Shown: positions 15,050-23,195 of the stretch, one piece after another
How positions within the stretch are numbered: the stretch's first letter is position 1
Layout: the number at the start of each line of letters is the position of its first letter
Source of the DNA: Planctomycetota bacterium
GTDB taxonomy: Bacteria; Planctomycetota; Planctomycetia; Pirellulales; Pirellulaceae
Reading direction: 5' to 3'
NCBI GenBank assembly: GCA_017303505.1
Contig: JAFLCP010000005.1
Location: 28,727-92,726, forward strand
Length of the DNA stretch: 64,000 bases
Notes under the pieces: generated by a model
Database searches by the model: none
Told to the model about the DNA's origin: nothing
The model's input: only the letters and a program-made list of their open reading frames with translations
Position numbers and translations under genes: made by a program

Positions 15050-15529
15050 ATGAAGCCAGAACTTGAAACGCTGATCAGGCATTTTAGCGTAGCGCAAGAT
15101 GTTGGCGTCGCGACCATCCGAGACACGTTCAAATTTCCGTTCCCCACATCCGGCCCAGATTGGGTGCACTATTGTTGCGCCCACGGGCTACAGAAGATCC
15201 ATGAACTGAATGGCATTCCAATTTACGTTCACGGCTATAGTATTGAACTAAAGATTGGTGATCTGACCATAGATTTCGATTGGGGGCCCAATGGCGAGCC
15301 CGACGGATTTGACGCATGGCGGCTCTACAATTTCTCACTACACAATGCTACTGGCGTACAATGCACGCACAAAGAGGTCATACAATGGATCGAAGCCGCG
15401 CTAGAAAAGGGTCAGCTTGAACGGATCGATTACACGTACTTTGCCCCGACACGCAGAGCTATTCGAAGCGAAGTCGACCAACCAAGCGTCGTACGTAAGT
15501 CGCCGGTCGGCCACGAATTTGAATCCTAG
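15050..15529 (+). CDS. DUF6896-like protein (159 aa)
   Basis: ATG 15050 follows the preceding stop by 16 bases. The centre carries the motif set I recall for DUF6896: GIPIYVHGYSIELKIGD, FDWGPNGEPDGFDAWRLYNF, then EVIQWIEAALEKGQLERIDY. This family is frequent in toxin-immunity neighbourhoods; its biochemical role is not known to me. The last dozen residues (VVRKSPVGHEFES) are translated attC 24, and nearly the same tail ends the unrelated protein that stops at 3489. Confidence 0.7.
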   Translation: MKPELETLIRHFSVAQDVGVATIRDTFKFPFPTSGPDWVHYCCAHGLQKIHELNGIPIYVHGYSIELKIGDLTIDFDWGPNGEPDGFDAWRLYNFSLHNATGVQCTHKEVIQWIEAALEKGQLERIDYTYFAPTRRAIRSEVDQPSVVRKSPVGHEFES

Positions 15530-15566
15530 TTTATTTGCGACGACTACGTGACCGCTAACGTTTTGC
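15476..15566 (+). repeat. attC site 24
   Basis: R'' GACCAAC 15476-15482, R' GTTTTGC 15560-15566; arms AAGTCGCCGGTCGGCCACG and GCGACGACTACGTGACCGC, same family as site 6. The upstream gene stops within it. Confidence 0.8.
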
Positions 15567-15594
15567 CACTGAGTTTCCGGGCAATTGAGACACA

Positions 15595-16029
15595 ATGAAC
15601 ATGGGTGTTGTCATTAAGCATATCGATGCTTCAAACGAATACGAAGACCGTCACTCTGCCACTATTTTGCATCAAGACCATCGCATCAATGCTGTCATCT
15701 TTGGCCCTTTTACTCGCGTCAGTTCGCTGGTCGGTACAAGCGTAACAGCAGAGTACGAATTGACGAAGATCGCGTCCGCTGAACTCGATCTACCAGCGCA
15801 AGATGAAGCGTCTGGCATATTTGAAGAAACGCCTGATACAATACTGATCGACGGGACCGTGCATTTATTGACACACGTCGACGATCACATGACTTGCATC
15901 GATATTTACATACAAAACGGAGCGGACTTCTTTGCAATTTCTAGTGATGACATCGAGCGCATACCCAAAACTGGAAGTCGAATTCGCATTCGAGGGCGCG
16001 GTCTAGTGGTGTATCCTACATACACCTAG
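15595..16029 (+). CDS. Hypothetical beta-rich cassette protein (144 aa)
   Basis: Starts at ATG 15595. Alternating strands (RINAVIFGPFTRVSSLVG, TSVTAEYELTKIASAEL, DTILIDGTVHLLTHVDDH, TCIDIYIQNGADFFAIS, GSRIRIRGRGLVVYPTY) suggest an OB-like or small barrel fold. No metal or catalytic motif. Soluble. Single-gene cassette between attC 24 and 25. Confidence 0.65.
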   Translation: MNMGVVIKHIDASNEYEDRHSATILHQDHRINAVIFGPFTRVSSLVGTSVTAEYELTKIASAELDLPAQDEASGIFEETPDTILIDGTVHLLTHVDDHMTCIDIYIQNGADFFAISSDDIERIPKTGSRIRIRGRGLVVYPTYT

Positions 16030-16038
16030 CATAAAATG

Positions 16039-16130
16039 GCAGAACCCACCGATGCACGCCAAGCCCTCGATCCACTGTTTAGACTTGCGTTGAGTCAACT
16101 GGTCGGGCTGGGTGATGCCCGCCGTTACCC
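16039..16130 (+). repeat. attC site 25 (family C)
   Basis: R'' GCAGAAC 16039-16045, R' GTTACCC 16124-16130; core GACTTGCGTTGAGTC, arms AGCCCTCGATC and GTCGGGCTG. Confidence 0.85.
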
Positions 16131-16150
16131 TTCTGAAGAATGCGTCGTCG

Positions 16151-16687
16151 ATGTCACTCCGTCCACCCCATATTGTTGATGTTCGACGATCTTTCGAAAG
16201 CGCAATCCGCGGTTATGTTCTCGTGCGCAGCTCACAGCTCGTGGTCATTCGCGAATTTGACGGCTTTTTGCCAGATGGACTTACCGTGCTTCCCAGTAAC
16301 ACAGTGACAGAGTTGACAATAAATGAGCGCTGGACCGAGATGATCGCATGTGAGGGCCATGCTTCATTGGCTAACGAAAAACCACCATTCTTGGCAGACA
16401 ACATTCGAACCGTCCTGGATTACCTTATTTCTAACGAATTTTGTGCTAGGCTCGATTGCGAGAAGAGTGCCGAAGCTGAAGAATACGGTTCACATTTCGG
16501 ACGCGTTATCAAGATGCATGAAGCGGATATCGATTTTGTTTTTTTCGATACCGCCGGTCGCTGGTCTGCTGCGCCATATTCGATTCCAATCCGATCGATC
16601 ACGCAAATCGTCCTCCACTCGCGATACCTTGATACCTTCGCGAAATACCTCGGGCCATGTCCGAATGGAACTAGCCATAGCGGGTGA
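16151..16687 (+). CDS. Conserved hypothetical cassette protein (178 aa)
   Basis: ATG 16151 is preferred to GTG 16112, which lies in attC 25. N-terminus: SIRG-type motif AIRGYVLVRSSQLVVIREFD followed by GFLPDGLTVLPSNTVTELT, a pattern I recall from several unannotated bacterial proteins with a beta-barrel N-domain. The C-terminal half has FGRVIKMHEADIDFVFFDT and ITQIVLHSRYLDTFAKYLG. Function unknown. The stop lies in R'' of attC 26. Confidence 0.65.
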   Translation: MSLRPPHIVDVRRSFESAIRGYVLVRSSQLVVIREFDGFLPDGLTVLPSNTVTELTINERWTEMIACEGHASLANEKPPFLADNIRTVLDYLISNEFCARLDCEKSAEAEEYGSHFGRVIKMHEADIDFVFFDTAGRWSAAPYSIPIRSITQIVLHSRYLDTFAKYLGPCPNGTSHSG

Positions 16688-16771
16688 CCATCGCATGCAA
16701 CTGAGCCGGCGGTCGGGCCGGTTTTGAAATCAACGCATCTCGCGCCGGCCCGAAGATCCGAAGCATTATCG
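16682..16771 (+). repeat. attC site 26
   Basis: R''-like GGGTGAC 16682-16688, R'-like ATTATCG 16765-16771; arms GAGCCGGCGGTCGGGCCGG and CGCGCCGGCCCGAAGATC. Confidence 0.8.
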
Positions 16772-16799
16772 CACCATGAGCCCATACAACAGTTGACTT

Positions 16800-17555
16800 A
16801 TGAAAATCGCCGCCATACAGATCGCTGCATTCTTCTTTGTTGCATTGACACCATACGCAAGCCTAATCGCCTTCCCGTTGTATGTGATGGCAAACTTACT
16901 ATTGGGTCCTGCCTCGATTCTTGCGCTACTTGTGACTTCTCGGCAAGTTGGCAACTCGCTTGATTTTCCCAAAGCTGGCTTCGCACATAGCATGTTTCAG
17001 ACTTGGTATTGGAGCAATGTTGCCTTAGCAACTCCCTGCATTGCTGTCGCCCTGTACTGTTGCGTGTCTGGACTGCAACGAGGCGAGCATATTGTCGTAC
17101 GGCGTGAAACACGGGAACTTAATGGAGGTGCTGGCAGAGTCGATCTTTTGCTGGGTCACTCAAAAAAAGATGCGAATCCAAATAAAACCAAAACATTGTT
17201 GGCATTCATATTGTTTGACCCGAATCGTTCCTACGAGAAAACCGACTTTTCGGGTGGGGATGGTCCGGAGGTATCCGCGACAAACATTAACCTCCAAACA
17301 CCGGGGGCCTCGACCTTCGGCTATGGCTCAATCTGGAACCGAACTAGTGACCTCTTGGAAATTCAGGGACGCGAATTTGCTCGGAAGAATGGCAATGTCT
17401 TTCTGATCTTGCAGACAGACTCCTACCCGTGCGATATCATTCAATTGTCTGAAACATGCGACGCAGCAGGAATTGATCAGGTCATCGAGTTCGCCAAAGA
17501 GCAATGTGAAAAGATCGGTGAAACTCGTTTACGACAGCTCCGTGATACCAGATAG
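16800..17555 (+). CDS. Membrane protein with soluble C-terminal domain (251 aa)
   Basis: Starts at ATG 16800. Three membrane segments lie in the first 95 residues (about 5-25, 28-48 and 72-92). The remaining 155 residues are soluble: RRETRELNGGAGRVDLLLG, TLLAFILFDPNRSYEKTDF, GNVFLILQTDSYPCDIIQL, then a helix ending RLRQLRDTR. No family recognised. The layout resembles a membrane-tethered effector or sensor domain. Confidence 0.65.
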   Translation: MKIAAIQIAAFFFVALTPYASLIAFPLYVMANLLLGPASILALLVTSRQVGNSLDFPKAGFAHSMFQTWYWSNVALATPCIAVALYCCVSGLQRGEHIVVRRETRELNGGAGRVDLLLGHSKKDANPNKTKTLLAFILFDPNRSYEKTDFSGGDGPEVSATNINLQTPGASTFGYGSIWNRTSDLLEIQGREFARKNGNVFLILQTDSYPCDIIQLSETCDAAGIDQVIEFAKEQCEKIGETRLRQLRDTR

Positions 17556-17557
17556 AG

Positions 17558-17647
17558 CACGAACCAAGAAATGCACGCGAGTTGTGGGTCTCGAGTTGCC
17601 TGATTGTGAATCACTTGGCCGCAATCGCATGATTTCCGACGTGATGC
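17558..17647 (+). repeat. attC site 27 (family B)
   Basis: R'' CACGAAC 17558-17564, R'-like GTGATGC 17641-17647; arms GCGAGTTGTGGGTCTCG and TTGGCCGCAATCGCATGA. Confidence 0.75.
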
Positions 17648-17660
17648 TCCCGAGGGAGAG

Positions 17661-18161
17661 ATGAGATCTGACTTTTGCCCTGGTATTGCATTCTTGCTTC
17701 GCGGCATTCCCATTCCGCAATTGGGTAGTACGATTCCATGGTGTGTGACTATGTCCGAGTTTGCAATTTTAACTGAGAGGCAGGAACTTAAGTACTCGAT
17801 TGCACGTTGGCCGTTACTGGACTTTGAATTGCTTGGTTTGACTGTGAATTGGGGGTTTAATTTTGTCTCTGATCGAGCCAAACGGTTGACGTCAATCTCG
17901 TACCATACACTTGGTGAAAAAGAAGCCCATAGTTGCTATATTAGAACGCGAGATCATCTACGAGGTTTGCTTGGCGAGGAAAATTGTGGCAATAACTCGG
18001 AGCGTCAATACTGGCATCACATTGGCGTTTACGTCACCAACGAGATCTCGACAGGATATTATCCGTTGCTGCGTGAAAGCCTGACTAGCCACTGCCTCAC
18101 CGTCGGCTTGACAAACGAACTGCAAGAAGAAATCCAGAAGACCAGCGGAACAAAGCGGTGA
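17661..18161 (+). CDS. Hypothetical cassette protein (166 aa)
   Basis: Starts at ATG 17661; an internal ATG at 17751 (MSEFAILTERQELKYSIARW) could be the real start because the first 30 residues are of low conservation type. Core segments: LLGLTVNWGFNFVSDRAK, HTLGEKEAHSCYIRTRDHLR, SERQYWHHIGVYVTNEIST. No family recognised. The final residues and the stop overlap attC 28. Confidence 0.55.
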   Translation: MRSDFCPGIAFLLRGIPIPQLGSTIPWCVTMSEFAILTERQELKYSIARWPLLDFELLGLTVNWGFNFVSDRAKRLTSISYHTLGEKEAHSCYIRTRDHLRGLLGEENCGNNSERQYWHHIGVYVTNEISTGYYPLLRESLTSHCLTVGLTNELQEEIQKTSGTKR

Positions 18162-18233
18162 CTCCAAACATCCGAAAGCATGGATACTTACATCAACATC
18201 AAACTCAGCGGTTGAGTTACACCATCGTTCTGC
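18145..18233 (+). repeat. attC site 28
   Basis: R'' GCGGAAC 18145-18151, R' GTTCTGC 18227-18233. The arms are weaker than usual (GCGGTGACTCC and the GCGGTTGAGTTACACC side). Confidence 0.65.
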
Positions 18234-18258
18234 GGACATAGCACATATCGGTGTATTC

Positions 18259-19062
18259 GTGGCAAAGAAATTCAAACTACCGCCAATTGAAAAACTTGCG
18301 ACCGTCGACACTGCCGACTCCCAATATGGGAATAGCCTTGTTGAAATCACCGGCGTTGTGTCGCTGGCTGGTCAAGGCGGATGGGGTCACTCCGATGGAT
18401 ATGAGGTCCATTGCTTTGAATTCGCCGCGTGGCGTGCAACGGACAATTCGCTTATTGAACGCCCGCTGACGATTCTTCGTCCCGTCAGGAATTCCGCCGA
18501 GGCATTTGAAGACTTCGAAGAGGCTTCGGTCCATCGAGTCCAAGTCTTATTGTCGGCAAATCAGATGCGGGCAGTTTTCGCGAAATCGATCGGTTCAATA
18601 GCGGACGCCGACCTTGAGGAAATTGGTCGGCGACTGAAGGAACCGGTGATTGTAATCACAGATCGATTTGGCCCATTAACTCTTGATCGAAGGATAAATT
18701 GGTTTAACGGGCAAGCTATTTGGAATGGCCAAGATGTAGCAATCAGCATTGAATCCGATGAGGACAAGGGACTTTCAAGCCAGCTCCAGACCGCTGAGGG
18801 CCTTTTTGGTAATTCAACGAAATGGGATGAATTGATTCGGCAATTCGCCGTGCAAGAGAAACTCGATTTGGCCAATGACTGGCAAGAGGAAGAAGTGACT
18901 GCGGAGGAGTTTCTCGAACGAATGACCCTCGAATCAATCTCCATCAAACCCGACGGTCGCTTCGAATTCTGGCACGACGATGGCGACTTGTTTTGGGGGC
19001 ATTCAATTCGGATCAGTGGTTCTCTAAAAGAAGGGCTAACGCACGCCGATATCCAAGGGTAA
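18259..19062 (+). CDS. DUF2262-like protein (267 aa)
   Basis: Starts at GTG 18259; there is no in-frame ATG upstream. The C-terminal third has the DUF2262 order as I recall it: FGPLTLDRRINWFNGQAIWN, VAISIESDEDKG, EEFLERMTLESISIKPDG, then FWHDDGDLFWGHSIRISG and a final HADIQG. The N-terminal 120 residues form another domain with AGQGGWGHSDGYEVHCFEFA. DUF2262 proteins occur in toxin-immunity neighbourhoods; no biochemical role is known to me. Single-gene cassette. Confidence 0.75.
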   Translation: MAKKFKLPPIEKLATVDTADSQYGNSLVEITGVVSLAGQGGWGHSDGYEVHCFEFAAWRATDNSLIERPLTILRPVRNSAEAFEDFEEASVHRVQVLLSANQMRAVFAKSIGSIADADLEEIGRRLKEPVIVITDRFGPLTLDRRINWFNGQAIWNGQDVAISIESDEDKGLSSQLQTAEGLFGNSTKWDELIRQFAVQEKLDLANDWQEEEVTAEEFLERMTLESISIKPDGRFEFWHDDGDLFWGHSIRISGSLKEGLTHADIQG

Positions 19063-19070
19063 ACTGAGCC

Positions 19071-19162
19071 GCCGAACATGGCGGTCAACCCGAGCCGGCG
19101 GATTGGCGTGTTTTCTGAATCCAAGGGCGGTGCCCGTCGCTGGGTTACTATTTGCGTTCCGT
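19071..19162 (+). repeat. attC site 29
   Basis: R'' GCCGAAC 19071-19077, R' GTTCCGT 19156-19162; arms ACCCGAGCCGGCGGATTGGCG and GGCGGTGCCCGTCGCTGGGTT. Confidence 0.8.
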
Positions 19163-19236
19163 GAATAAAGCTTTATGACAAAAACGTCGATTACGAATGT
19201 GACGAAGGCGAGTATCTTTGTGCGGCGCGTGGATTC

Positions 19237-19746
19237 GTGCGTGCTATGGTCGCAGAACTCAATGAAGCGTTGATCGCAAATCGAATCTCTGCATCAAAAC
19301 GTCGCGAAATCTGCACAGCGTTTGTCTACTCGCTTTGCAATACATTCGATCAACGATGGGTGCGCAACGAAGGAAAGACGTATTATCCGTTGCTTGCATT
19401 CACCAAGAAATTCTACGATATCGGCGACACATTAGACTCCGTTGCTCCAATTCAAATGCCTGATCACAGCGTGCCTTTCTACGAAGTGCTTGGGGACGAG
19501 GCGGACTGGCTTTTTGACGACTGCGGAGGCAAGAGTCCGCCAGATATTCTGGGCATCGTTGGCAGTGAACTACCGGATGCAGATTTGCAACCTGAAAGTG
19601 AAACACCAATGGTGCGACTTCCTTGTTCTGTTTGCCAAGGATCAGGAAAATGTTATTGCCTACGAAAAGGAACAGGAAACGCGGCAACCTGTCCGCGATG
19701 CGCCGGAACAGGAAAATGCAGTCATTGCAAGGGCATACAAACCTAA
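19237..19746 (+). CDS. Protein with DnaJ-like Cys-rich tail; original start apparently lost
   Basis: The listed start is GTG 19237, but the frame is open to 19165 and reads LYDKNVDYECDEGEYLCAAR without a standard start, as if an original Met codon had mutated. The body is helical (EICTAFVYSLCNTFDQRWV, KTYYPLLAFTKKFYDIG). The last 40 residues are a CxxCxGxG-type cluster (PCSVCQGSGKCYC, then CPRCAGTGKCSHCKG), like the zinc-binding domain of DnaJ. J-domain and client-binding parts of DnaJ are missing. Confidence 0.65.
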   Translation: MRAMVAELNEALIANRISASKRREICTAFVYSLCNTFDQRWVRNEGKTYYPLLAFTKKFYDIGDTLDSVAPIQMPDHSVPFYEVLGDEADWLFDDCGGKSPPDILGIVGSELPDADLQPESETPMVRLPCSVCQGSGKCYCLRKGTGNAATCPRCAGTGKCSHCKGIQT

Positions 19747-19752
19747 GCGACT

Positions 19753-19843
19753 GGGAAACAATCGGATACACCCATGTCGCCCAACGGTGCGTTGTGACAC
19801 AGGAGAGATCACTTCGGCGAAATGGCGATTCGTTCCGTTAAGC
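19753..19843 (+). repeat. attC site 30 (family E)
   Basis: R'' GGGAAAC 19753-19759, R' GTTAAGC 19837-19843; arms CCCATGTCGCCCAACGGTGCG and GATCACTTCGGCGAAATGG. Confidence 0.8.
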
Positions 19844-19864
19844 TTCAATCATGGATATACGACT

Positions 19865-20251
19865 GTGTCGGCTGACCTATTCCTTTGGCCACTGGATGAC
19901 GATACCGAGCGTCCAACTGTGGCCGAAATTCAACTCGCGCTATCCCGACTAGACGGTTATCGGGTTGTTTGCGATCCACCCTGTTTGGGTCAATGGTGGT
20001 TTATCGAGGTTCATGCAAACAATGATGAATCGCAGAACACTTACTTGGCGATTCGGACCGGCGCGGACGGGGATAATTGCAATATTTGCTTTGAAACCGG
20101 TGAGGTAATCACCATTGCATACGTGGCTTCGGTAATTGCCACCATTACCGGTCCTTTGGTGTTGTGTCATGCCTCTTCATCTGAACCGTTGGTGACACTT
20201 TATCCGAACATGACGTATAATGAAGTTCGTGAGGCCTTAGGAAACGTTTAG
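19865..20251 (+). CDS. Hypothetical cassette protein (128 aa), GTG start
   Basis: The frame is open far to the left, through attC 30, so only the part after R' is credible; GTG 19865 gives MSADLFLWPLDDDTERPTVA, a sensible N-terminus. The rest reads LALSRLDGYRVVCDPPCLGQ, WWFIEVHANNDESQNTYLAI, ICFETGEVITIAYVASVIAT and ends in a helix (YNEVREALG). Two strands and the two short helices suggest a compact alpha/beta domain. Not recognised. Confidence 0.6.
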   Translation: MSADLFLWPLDDDTERPTVAEIQLALSRLDGYRVVCDPPCLGQWWFIEVHANNDESQNTYLAIRTGADGDNCNICFETGEVITIAYVASVIATITGPLVLCHASSSEPLVTLYPNMTYNEVREALGNV

Positions 20252-20264
20252 CCTGGCAACCAGA

Positions 20265-20354
20265 GCAGAACCGTCGTATGCACGAGAGCGGCGGTTGTCA
20301 GTCGAATTTGAAATCAAAGTCAACTTCGCCACCCTGCTACCGCTGCCGTTCTGG
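20265..20354 (+). repeat. attC site 31
   Basis: R'' GCAGAAC 20265-20271, R' GTTCTGG 20348-20354; arms GAGAGCGGCGGTTGTCAG and ACTTCGCCACCCTGCTACCGC. Confidence 0.75.
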
Positions 20355-20387
20355 CTTAGGAATCCTGAATTCGTGGCATCCCTGTAA

Positions 20388-20726
20388 ATGACTAATCCTT
20401 ACACACCACCTCAAGATTCTGCGGGGTCTTATCAAGCCAAGGATCTCTGGCCTTACAGGTTGACGATAGGACTATTTGCACTTCCAATCTTCGTCCACTT
20501 TTCCATGCTTGCTGTTCAAGCTAGTCGTTCAACCAACGATTACGACCGAAGAATTAACGCGATGGAGTCGCTGGCCCCACTTATACCAGGAATGGTACTT
20601 CTTCCGGCGATTGCGGTATCCACAATACGATTGACAAATTCCTCAACTCTCGCTCGAAGAATTGCGACCCTACTGTTCGTGGCAATATTGCTCCTTGATT
20701 TGTACATATGTATCGAACTTCTGTAG
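20388..20726 (+). CDS. Small membrane protein with NPYTPP N-terminus (112 aa)
   Basis: Starts at ATG 20388. MTNPYTPPQDS is the kind of N-terminus that precedes many small planctomycete membrane proteins. Three membrane segments follow: about 24-42 (LTIGLFALPIFVHFSMLA), 64-82 (LIPGMVLLPAIAVSTI) and 92-112 (ATLLFVAILLLDLYICIEL). No known domain. Same theme as the genes at 35757 and 47232. Confidence 0.7.
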   Translation: MTNPYTPPQDSAGSYQAKDLWPYRLTIGLFALPIFVHFSMLAVQASRSTNDYDRRINAMESLAPLIPGMVLLPAIAVSTIRLTNSSTLARRIATLLFVAILLLDLYICIELL

Positions 20727-20823
20727 GGGCCAGGACACGGCTTTTGATTAAAGTGCGCGCTTGAATGGTAGTTGTGATACAATTGAGGTATCTCTCTGGC
20801 GACATTCGGACAGTCGATGACCG

Positions 20824-20915
20824 CCGGAACAAAATGCTGGACCGAATCCCCCGTCGGTCCGCTTCGAACTTTAGAGATCGTGTTCGCGGGGACTCGGTTA
20901 ACATTGTCGTTCTCC
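20824..20915 (+). repeat. attC site 32
   Basis: R'' CCGGAAC 20824-20830, R' GTTCTCC 20909-20915; arms TGGACCGAATCCCCCGTCGG and GTTCGCGGGGACTCGGTTAA. Confidence 0.8.
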
Positions 20916-20952
20916 TTTACCGAATTTTCCCGATATCTGAAAAGAGGTTCCC

Positions 20953-21417
20953 ATGCATTCGCGTTTCATGACTATCGCCGGCGCTTTCGCTCTTAGCATA
21001 CTCAGTATGTCGCTAGCTTCTGCCCAAGAGAAGCAAGACAAGCATGTCATGCTCGACAAGCTCCAGGGCTCATGGATTTTGGATTCCATGGAGATAGGAG
21101 GAGAAAAACGTCAAGGAGAAGAACTGCCTGCTCGATTTCAGGGAATGAAGCAGACGATCAAGGACGACAAGATGATCGTTTCTCGCGTGGATGGGATGCA
21201 ATTCGAATGTCGAATTGTCGTACGTGGTGAGGCTGAACCTTATGAGCTGGATATCATTCAGGAGGATCGTGAAGGGAAGAAGAAAACACTAAAGTGTATT
21301 TTTAAGATCGTTGATCAAGCGTTTGTTCTTGCTGAGGGTAAGGATGAAAGGCCAACCTCATTTGAAACCAGCCCGGACGTTAGAACAAAAGTATCGACAT
21401 TTACTCTGAAACCATGA
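20953..21417 (+). CDS. Secreted TIGR03067-like protein (154 aa)
   Basis: ATG 20953 gives a Sec signal peptide (MHSRFMTIAGAFALSILSMS, cleavage near LASA/Q). The mature part is a small lipocalin-like beta barrel: LDKLQGSWILDSMEIGGEKR, KQTIKDDKMIVSRVDG, IIQEDREGKKKTLKCIF, then AEGKDERPTSFETSP. This order (LxGxW...GE.....PTxF) is that of the planctomycete-typical TIGR03067 family, whose role is unknown. It supports a planctomycete host. GAGGTTCCC precedes the start. Confidence 0.8.
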   Translation: MHSRFMTIAGAFALSILSMSLASAQEKQDKHVMLDKLQGSWILDSMEIGGEKRQGEELPARFQGMKQTIKDDKMIVSRVDGMQFECRIVVRGEAEPYELDIIQEDREGKKKTLKCIFKIVDQAFVLAEGKDERPTSFETSPDVRTKVSTFTLKP

Positions 21418-21425
21418 TGCAGGCA

Positions 21426-21516
21426 GGATAACGAAGCTATGCACGTCGAGCACGTGTCCGGGCGTCTTCGCAATGAAACATCTCTCGCGCGTGCCGGGTG
21501 ATGGCTAGAGTCCTCC
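21426..21516 (+). repeat. attC site 33
   Basis: R'' GGATAAC 21426-21432, R'-like GTCCTCC 21510-21516; arms CGAGCACGTGTCCGGGCG and TCGCGCGTGCCGGGTGATGG. Confidence 0.7.
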
Positions 21517-21532
21517 GACTGATACTGTCGTC

Positions 21533-22090
21533 ATGCCACATACATTGGACAACTCAAGCGTCGAACGATTGGCACGTCTAGCTGGCGTCCAAGACTTCGA
21601 CGAATGGAAACGCCAATGCGAAGATCAACCCCGCCGCATTCGCGAACTAATCGATGGTTCGATAGCGGTTGCTTGGTCAAATTGCCTACCTACATGGCTC
21701 GCGCTTGGACGGGTTCGCGATCTATCTCGCGCAGTTCGCATACCGAAATACTGGCCCTCGTTCGGCAATAACCTTGGACTCGCCTTTGCTGATTTACACC
21801 GAGAAGACTTTGGTTTCTTGATCGCCGTCTTACGTGAAACGCCAGTCGATTCACATGAATTTCTTTGTGCCCTCGACCTGCTTGATTTCATCGTCTCCGA
21901 TTCTCGCTCATCCGACGCGAACATCGTTACTCGATTGGCTGCTGTTGATTGTCCGTTGCCGCCGGTGATTCGACTGGAAACTGACGACGATGGACGTTAC
22001 GCTGGCGTCACAACCGTCGGCCAGTACCTTAAACGGCGATACGTTATCGAAAATGCAGACGGCGTCGCAGAACCATGCGGTGAACGGTAG
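21533..22090 (+). CDS. Hypothetical cassette protein (185 aa)
   Basis: Starts at ATG 21533, 16 bases after R'. Mostly helical: SVERLARLAGVQDFDEWKRQ, RIRELIDGSIAVAWSNCLPT, WPSFGNNLGLAFADL, DFGFLIAVLRETPVDSHEFL, then an extended C-terminus with GVTTVGQYLKRRYVIENADG. No family recognised. The last codons lie within attC 34. Confidence 0.6.
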   Translation: MPHTLDNSSVERLARLAGVQDFDEWKRQCEDQPRRIRELIDGSIAVAWSNCLPTWLALGRVRDLSRAVRIPKYWPSFGNNLGLAFADLHREDFGFLIAVLRETPVDSHEFLCALDLLDFIVSDSRSSDANIVTRLAAVDCPLPPVIRLETDDDGRYAGVTTVGQYLKRRYVIENADGVAEPCGER

Positions 22091-22154
22091 CAGCCGGCGA
22101 CGCGGGATCTGAAACCATAGTCTATTGGCGGCGGTTCCGTTACCACCGTCGTAA
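22067..22154 (+). repeat. attC site 34 (family A-like)
   Basis: R'' GCAGAAC 22067-22073, R' GTCGTAA 22148-22154; arms GAACGGTAGCAGCCGGCG and TTGGCGGCGGTTCCGTTACC. The upstream gene stops inside it. Confidence 0.75.
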
Positions 22155-22215
22155 AGGCATGAATTGATCTTGACCTGAGTGACACTACCACAAAGCAGTC
22201 GTAAAGAGCAGAAGC

Positions 22216-22533
22216 GTGCAATTGAAAGTTCGCGAATTGCGGCAAACCGCTTGTCCGGGTTATGTGGTTATGTATGTCGCGGAGTTTGATACCGGGCAGA
22301 CACCAAATGACTCATCAGCTTACGTCGTGAACACAATTCCAAGCGACGCGGACCCGTTACTCGCGGACTTGGCGCGACAGTGGATCGCCGAAGCATTCAC
22401 CAGCGTATTGAAACCTCTTGGCCTTTCTGCCATTGTGGCGATAGGTGACCTTGTAATTCATGATGTCGACTTTTCCGAGTATGCATTTAAGAAATTCACA
22501 ATGCTTAGGCTGAAAGAATTAATGGGCATATAA
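22216..22533 (+). CDS. Small hypothetical protein (105 aa), GTG start
   Basis: GTG 22216 is the first possible start. Sequence: QLKVRELRQTACPGYVVMYV, PSDADPLLADLARQWIAEAF, SVLKPLGLSAIVAIGDLVIH, then FKKFTMLRLKELMGI. A small alpha/beta protein without signal or metal motifs. Not recognised. The 62 bases between R' of attC 34 and the start contain nothing clear. Confidence 0.55.
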   Translation: MQLKVRELRQTACPGYVVMYVAEFDTGQTPNDSSAYVVNTIPSDADPLLADLARQWIAEAFTSVLKPLGLSAIVAIGDLVIHDVDFSEYAFKKFTMLRLKELMGI

Positions 22534-22600
22534 CGCCCTGCTCTCTCTATTACCAACCTATTGTATAGAATAACCAATCTGTACTATCAATTCGAAAATG

Positions 22601-22693
22601 CCGTAACAATGAGCTGCGGGGGAAGCCCTCAATCAGCCATTTTTGACTTGCGTTGAATCAACTCCTTGGGCTCGTCGATCGCAAACGTTATTT
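22601..22693 (+). repeat. attC site 35 (family C)
   Basis: R'' CCGTAAC 22601-22607, R' GTTATTT 22687-22693; core TTGACTTGCGTTGAATCAA, arms AAGCCCTCAATCAGCC and the TTGGGCTCG side. Confidence 0.85.
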
Positions 22694-22706
22694 GCCATAG
22701 AAATCC

Positions 22707-23087
22707 ATGGTGCAACGATTCTCGCTACGGCTACTACTCTTATTAACCGCTATTTCAGCGGTGGCGTTGGCGTACGCGACAAGCCCAAGTCCGCAACAGC
22801 GAATTCGGTTTATCCTGTCGTCCAGCATACCCGATGCGGAAAAGCTGCTTTTTGTATCTAAATACCTTAAGCTTGGAGACCAAGAATCTGTCATAAACGA
22901 GCGAATTGGTCCACCTTCTTCCTATTTGGGAGGCTCTGTTCAACACGATTGCGTCTATGCAGATTATACGCTGGTATTGTCGTATCGCTCGGACGGAACG
23001 CTGTTTAGAATCGGATACATTGCTGATCACAACGGCCCAATGCCGCCCGTTTTTCGCGAACTTGACGCTCTGCCGCTGGAACCATAA
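22707..23087 (+). CDS. Signal-anchored small protein (126 aa)
   Basis: ATG 22707 gives MVQRFSLRLLLLLTAISAVA, a planctomycete-style FSLRxLLL signal anchor. The exposed part (residues 30-126) reads RIRFILSSSIPDAEKLLFVS, YLKLGDQESVINERIGPPSS, DYTLVLSYRSDGTLFRIGYI; the 'LGxxxxxVxxxxGxP' flow resembles SmpA/OmlA-type small periplasmic domains. Function unknown. Confidence 0.65.
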   Translation: MVQRFSLRLLLLLTAISAVALAYATSPSPQQRIRFILSSSIPDAEKLLFVSKYLKLGDQESVINERIGPPSSYLGGSVQHDCVYADYTLVLSYRSDGTLFRIGYIADHNGPMPPVFRELDALPLEP

Positions 23088-23093
23088 GAAAAT

Positions 23094-23186
23094 AAATAAC
23101 AAAGGGTTGCAAACGAAGGCCCCGATCGATCGTTTTTGACTTGTGAAGAGTCAACTACTCAGGCTGGGTAATCGCAACCGTTATGC
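23094..23186 (+). repeat. attC site 36 (family C)
   Basis: R'' AAATAAC 23094-23100, R' GTTATGC 23180-23186; core TTGACTTGTGAAGAGTCAA. Confidence 0.85.
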
Positions 23187-23195
23187 GAGATAAAG

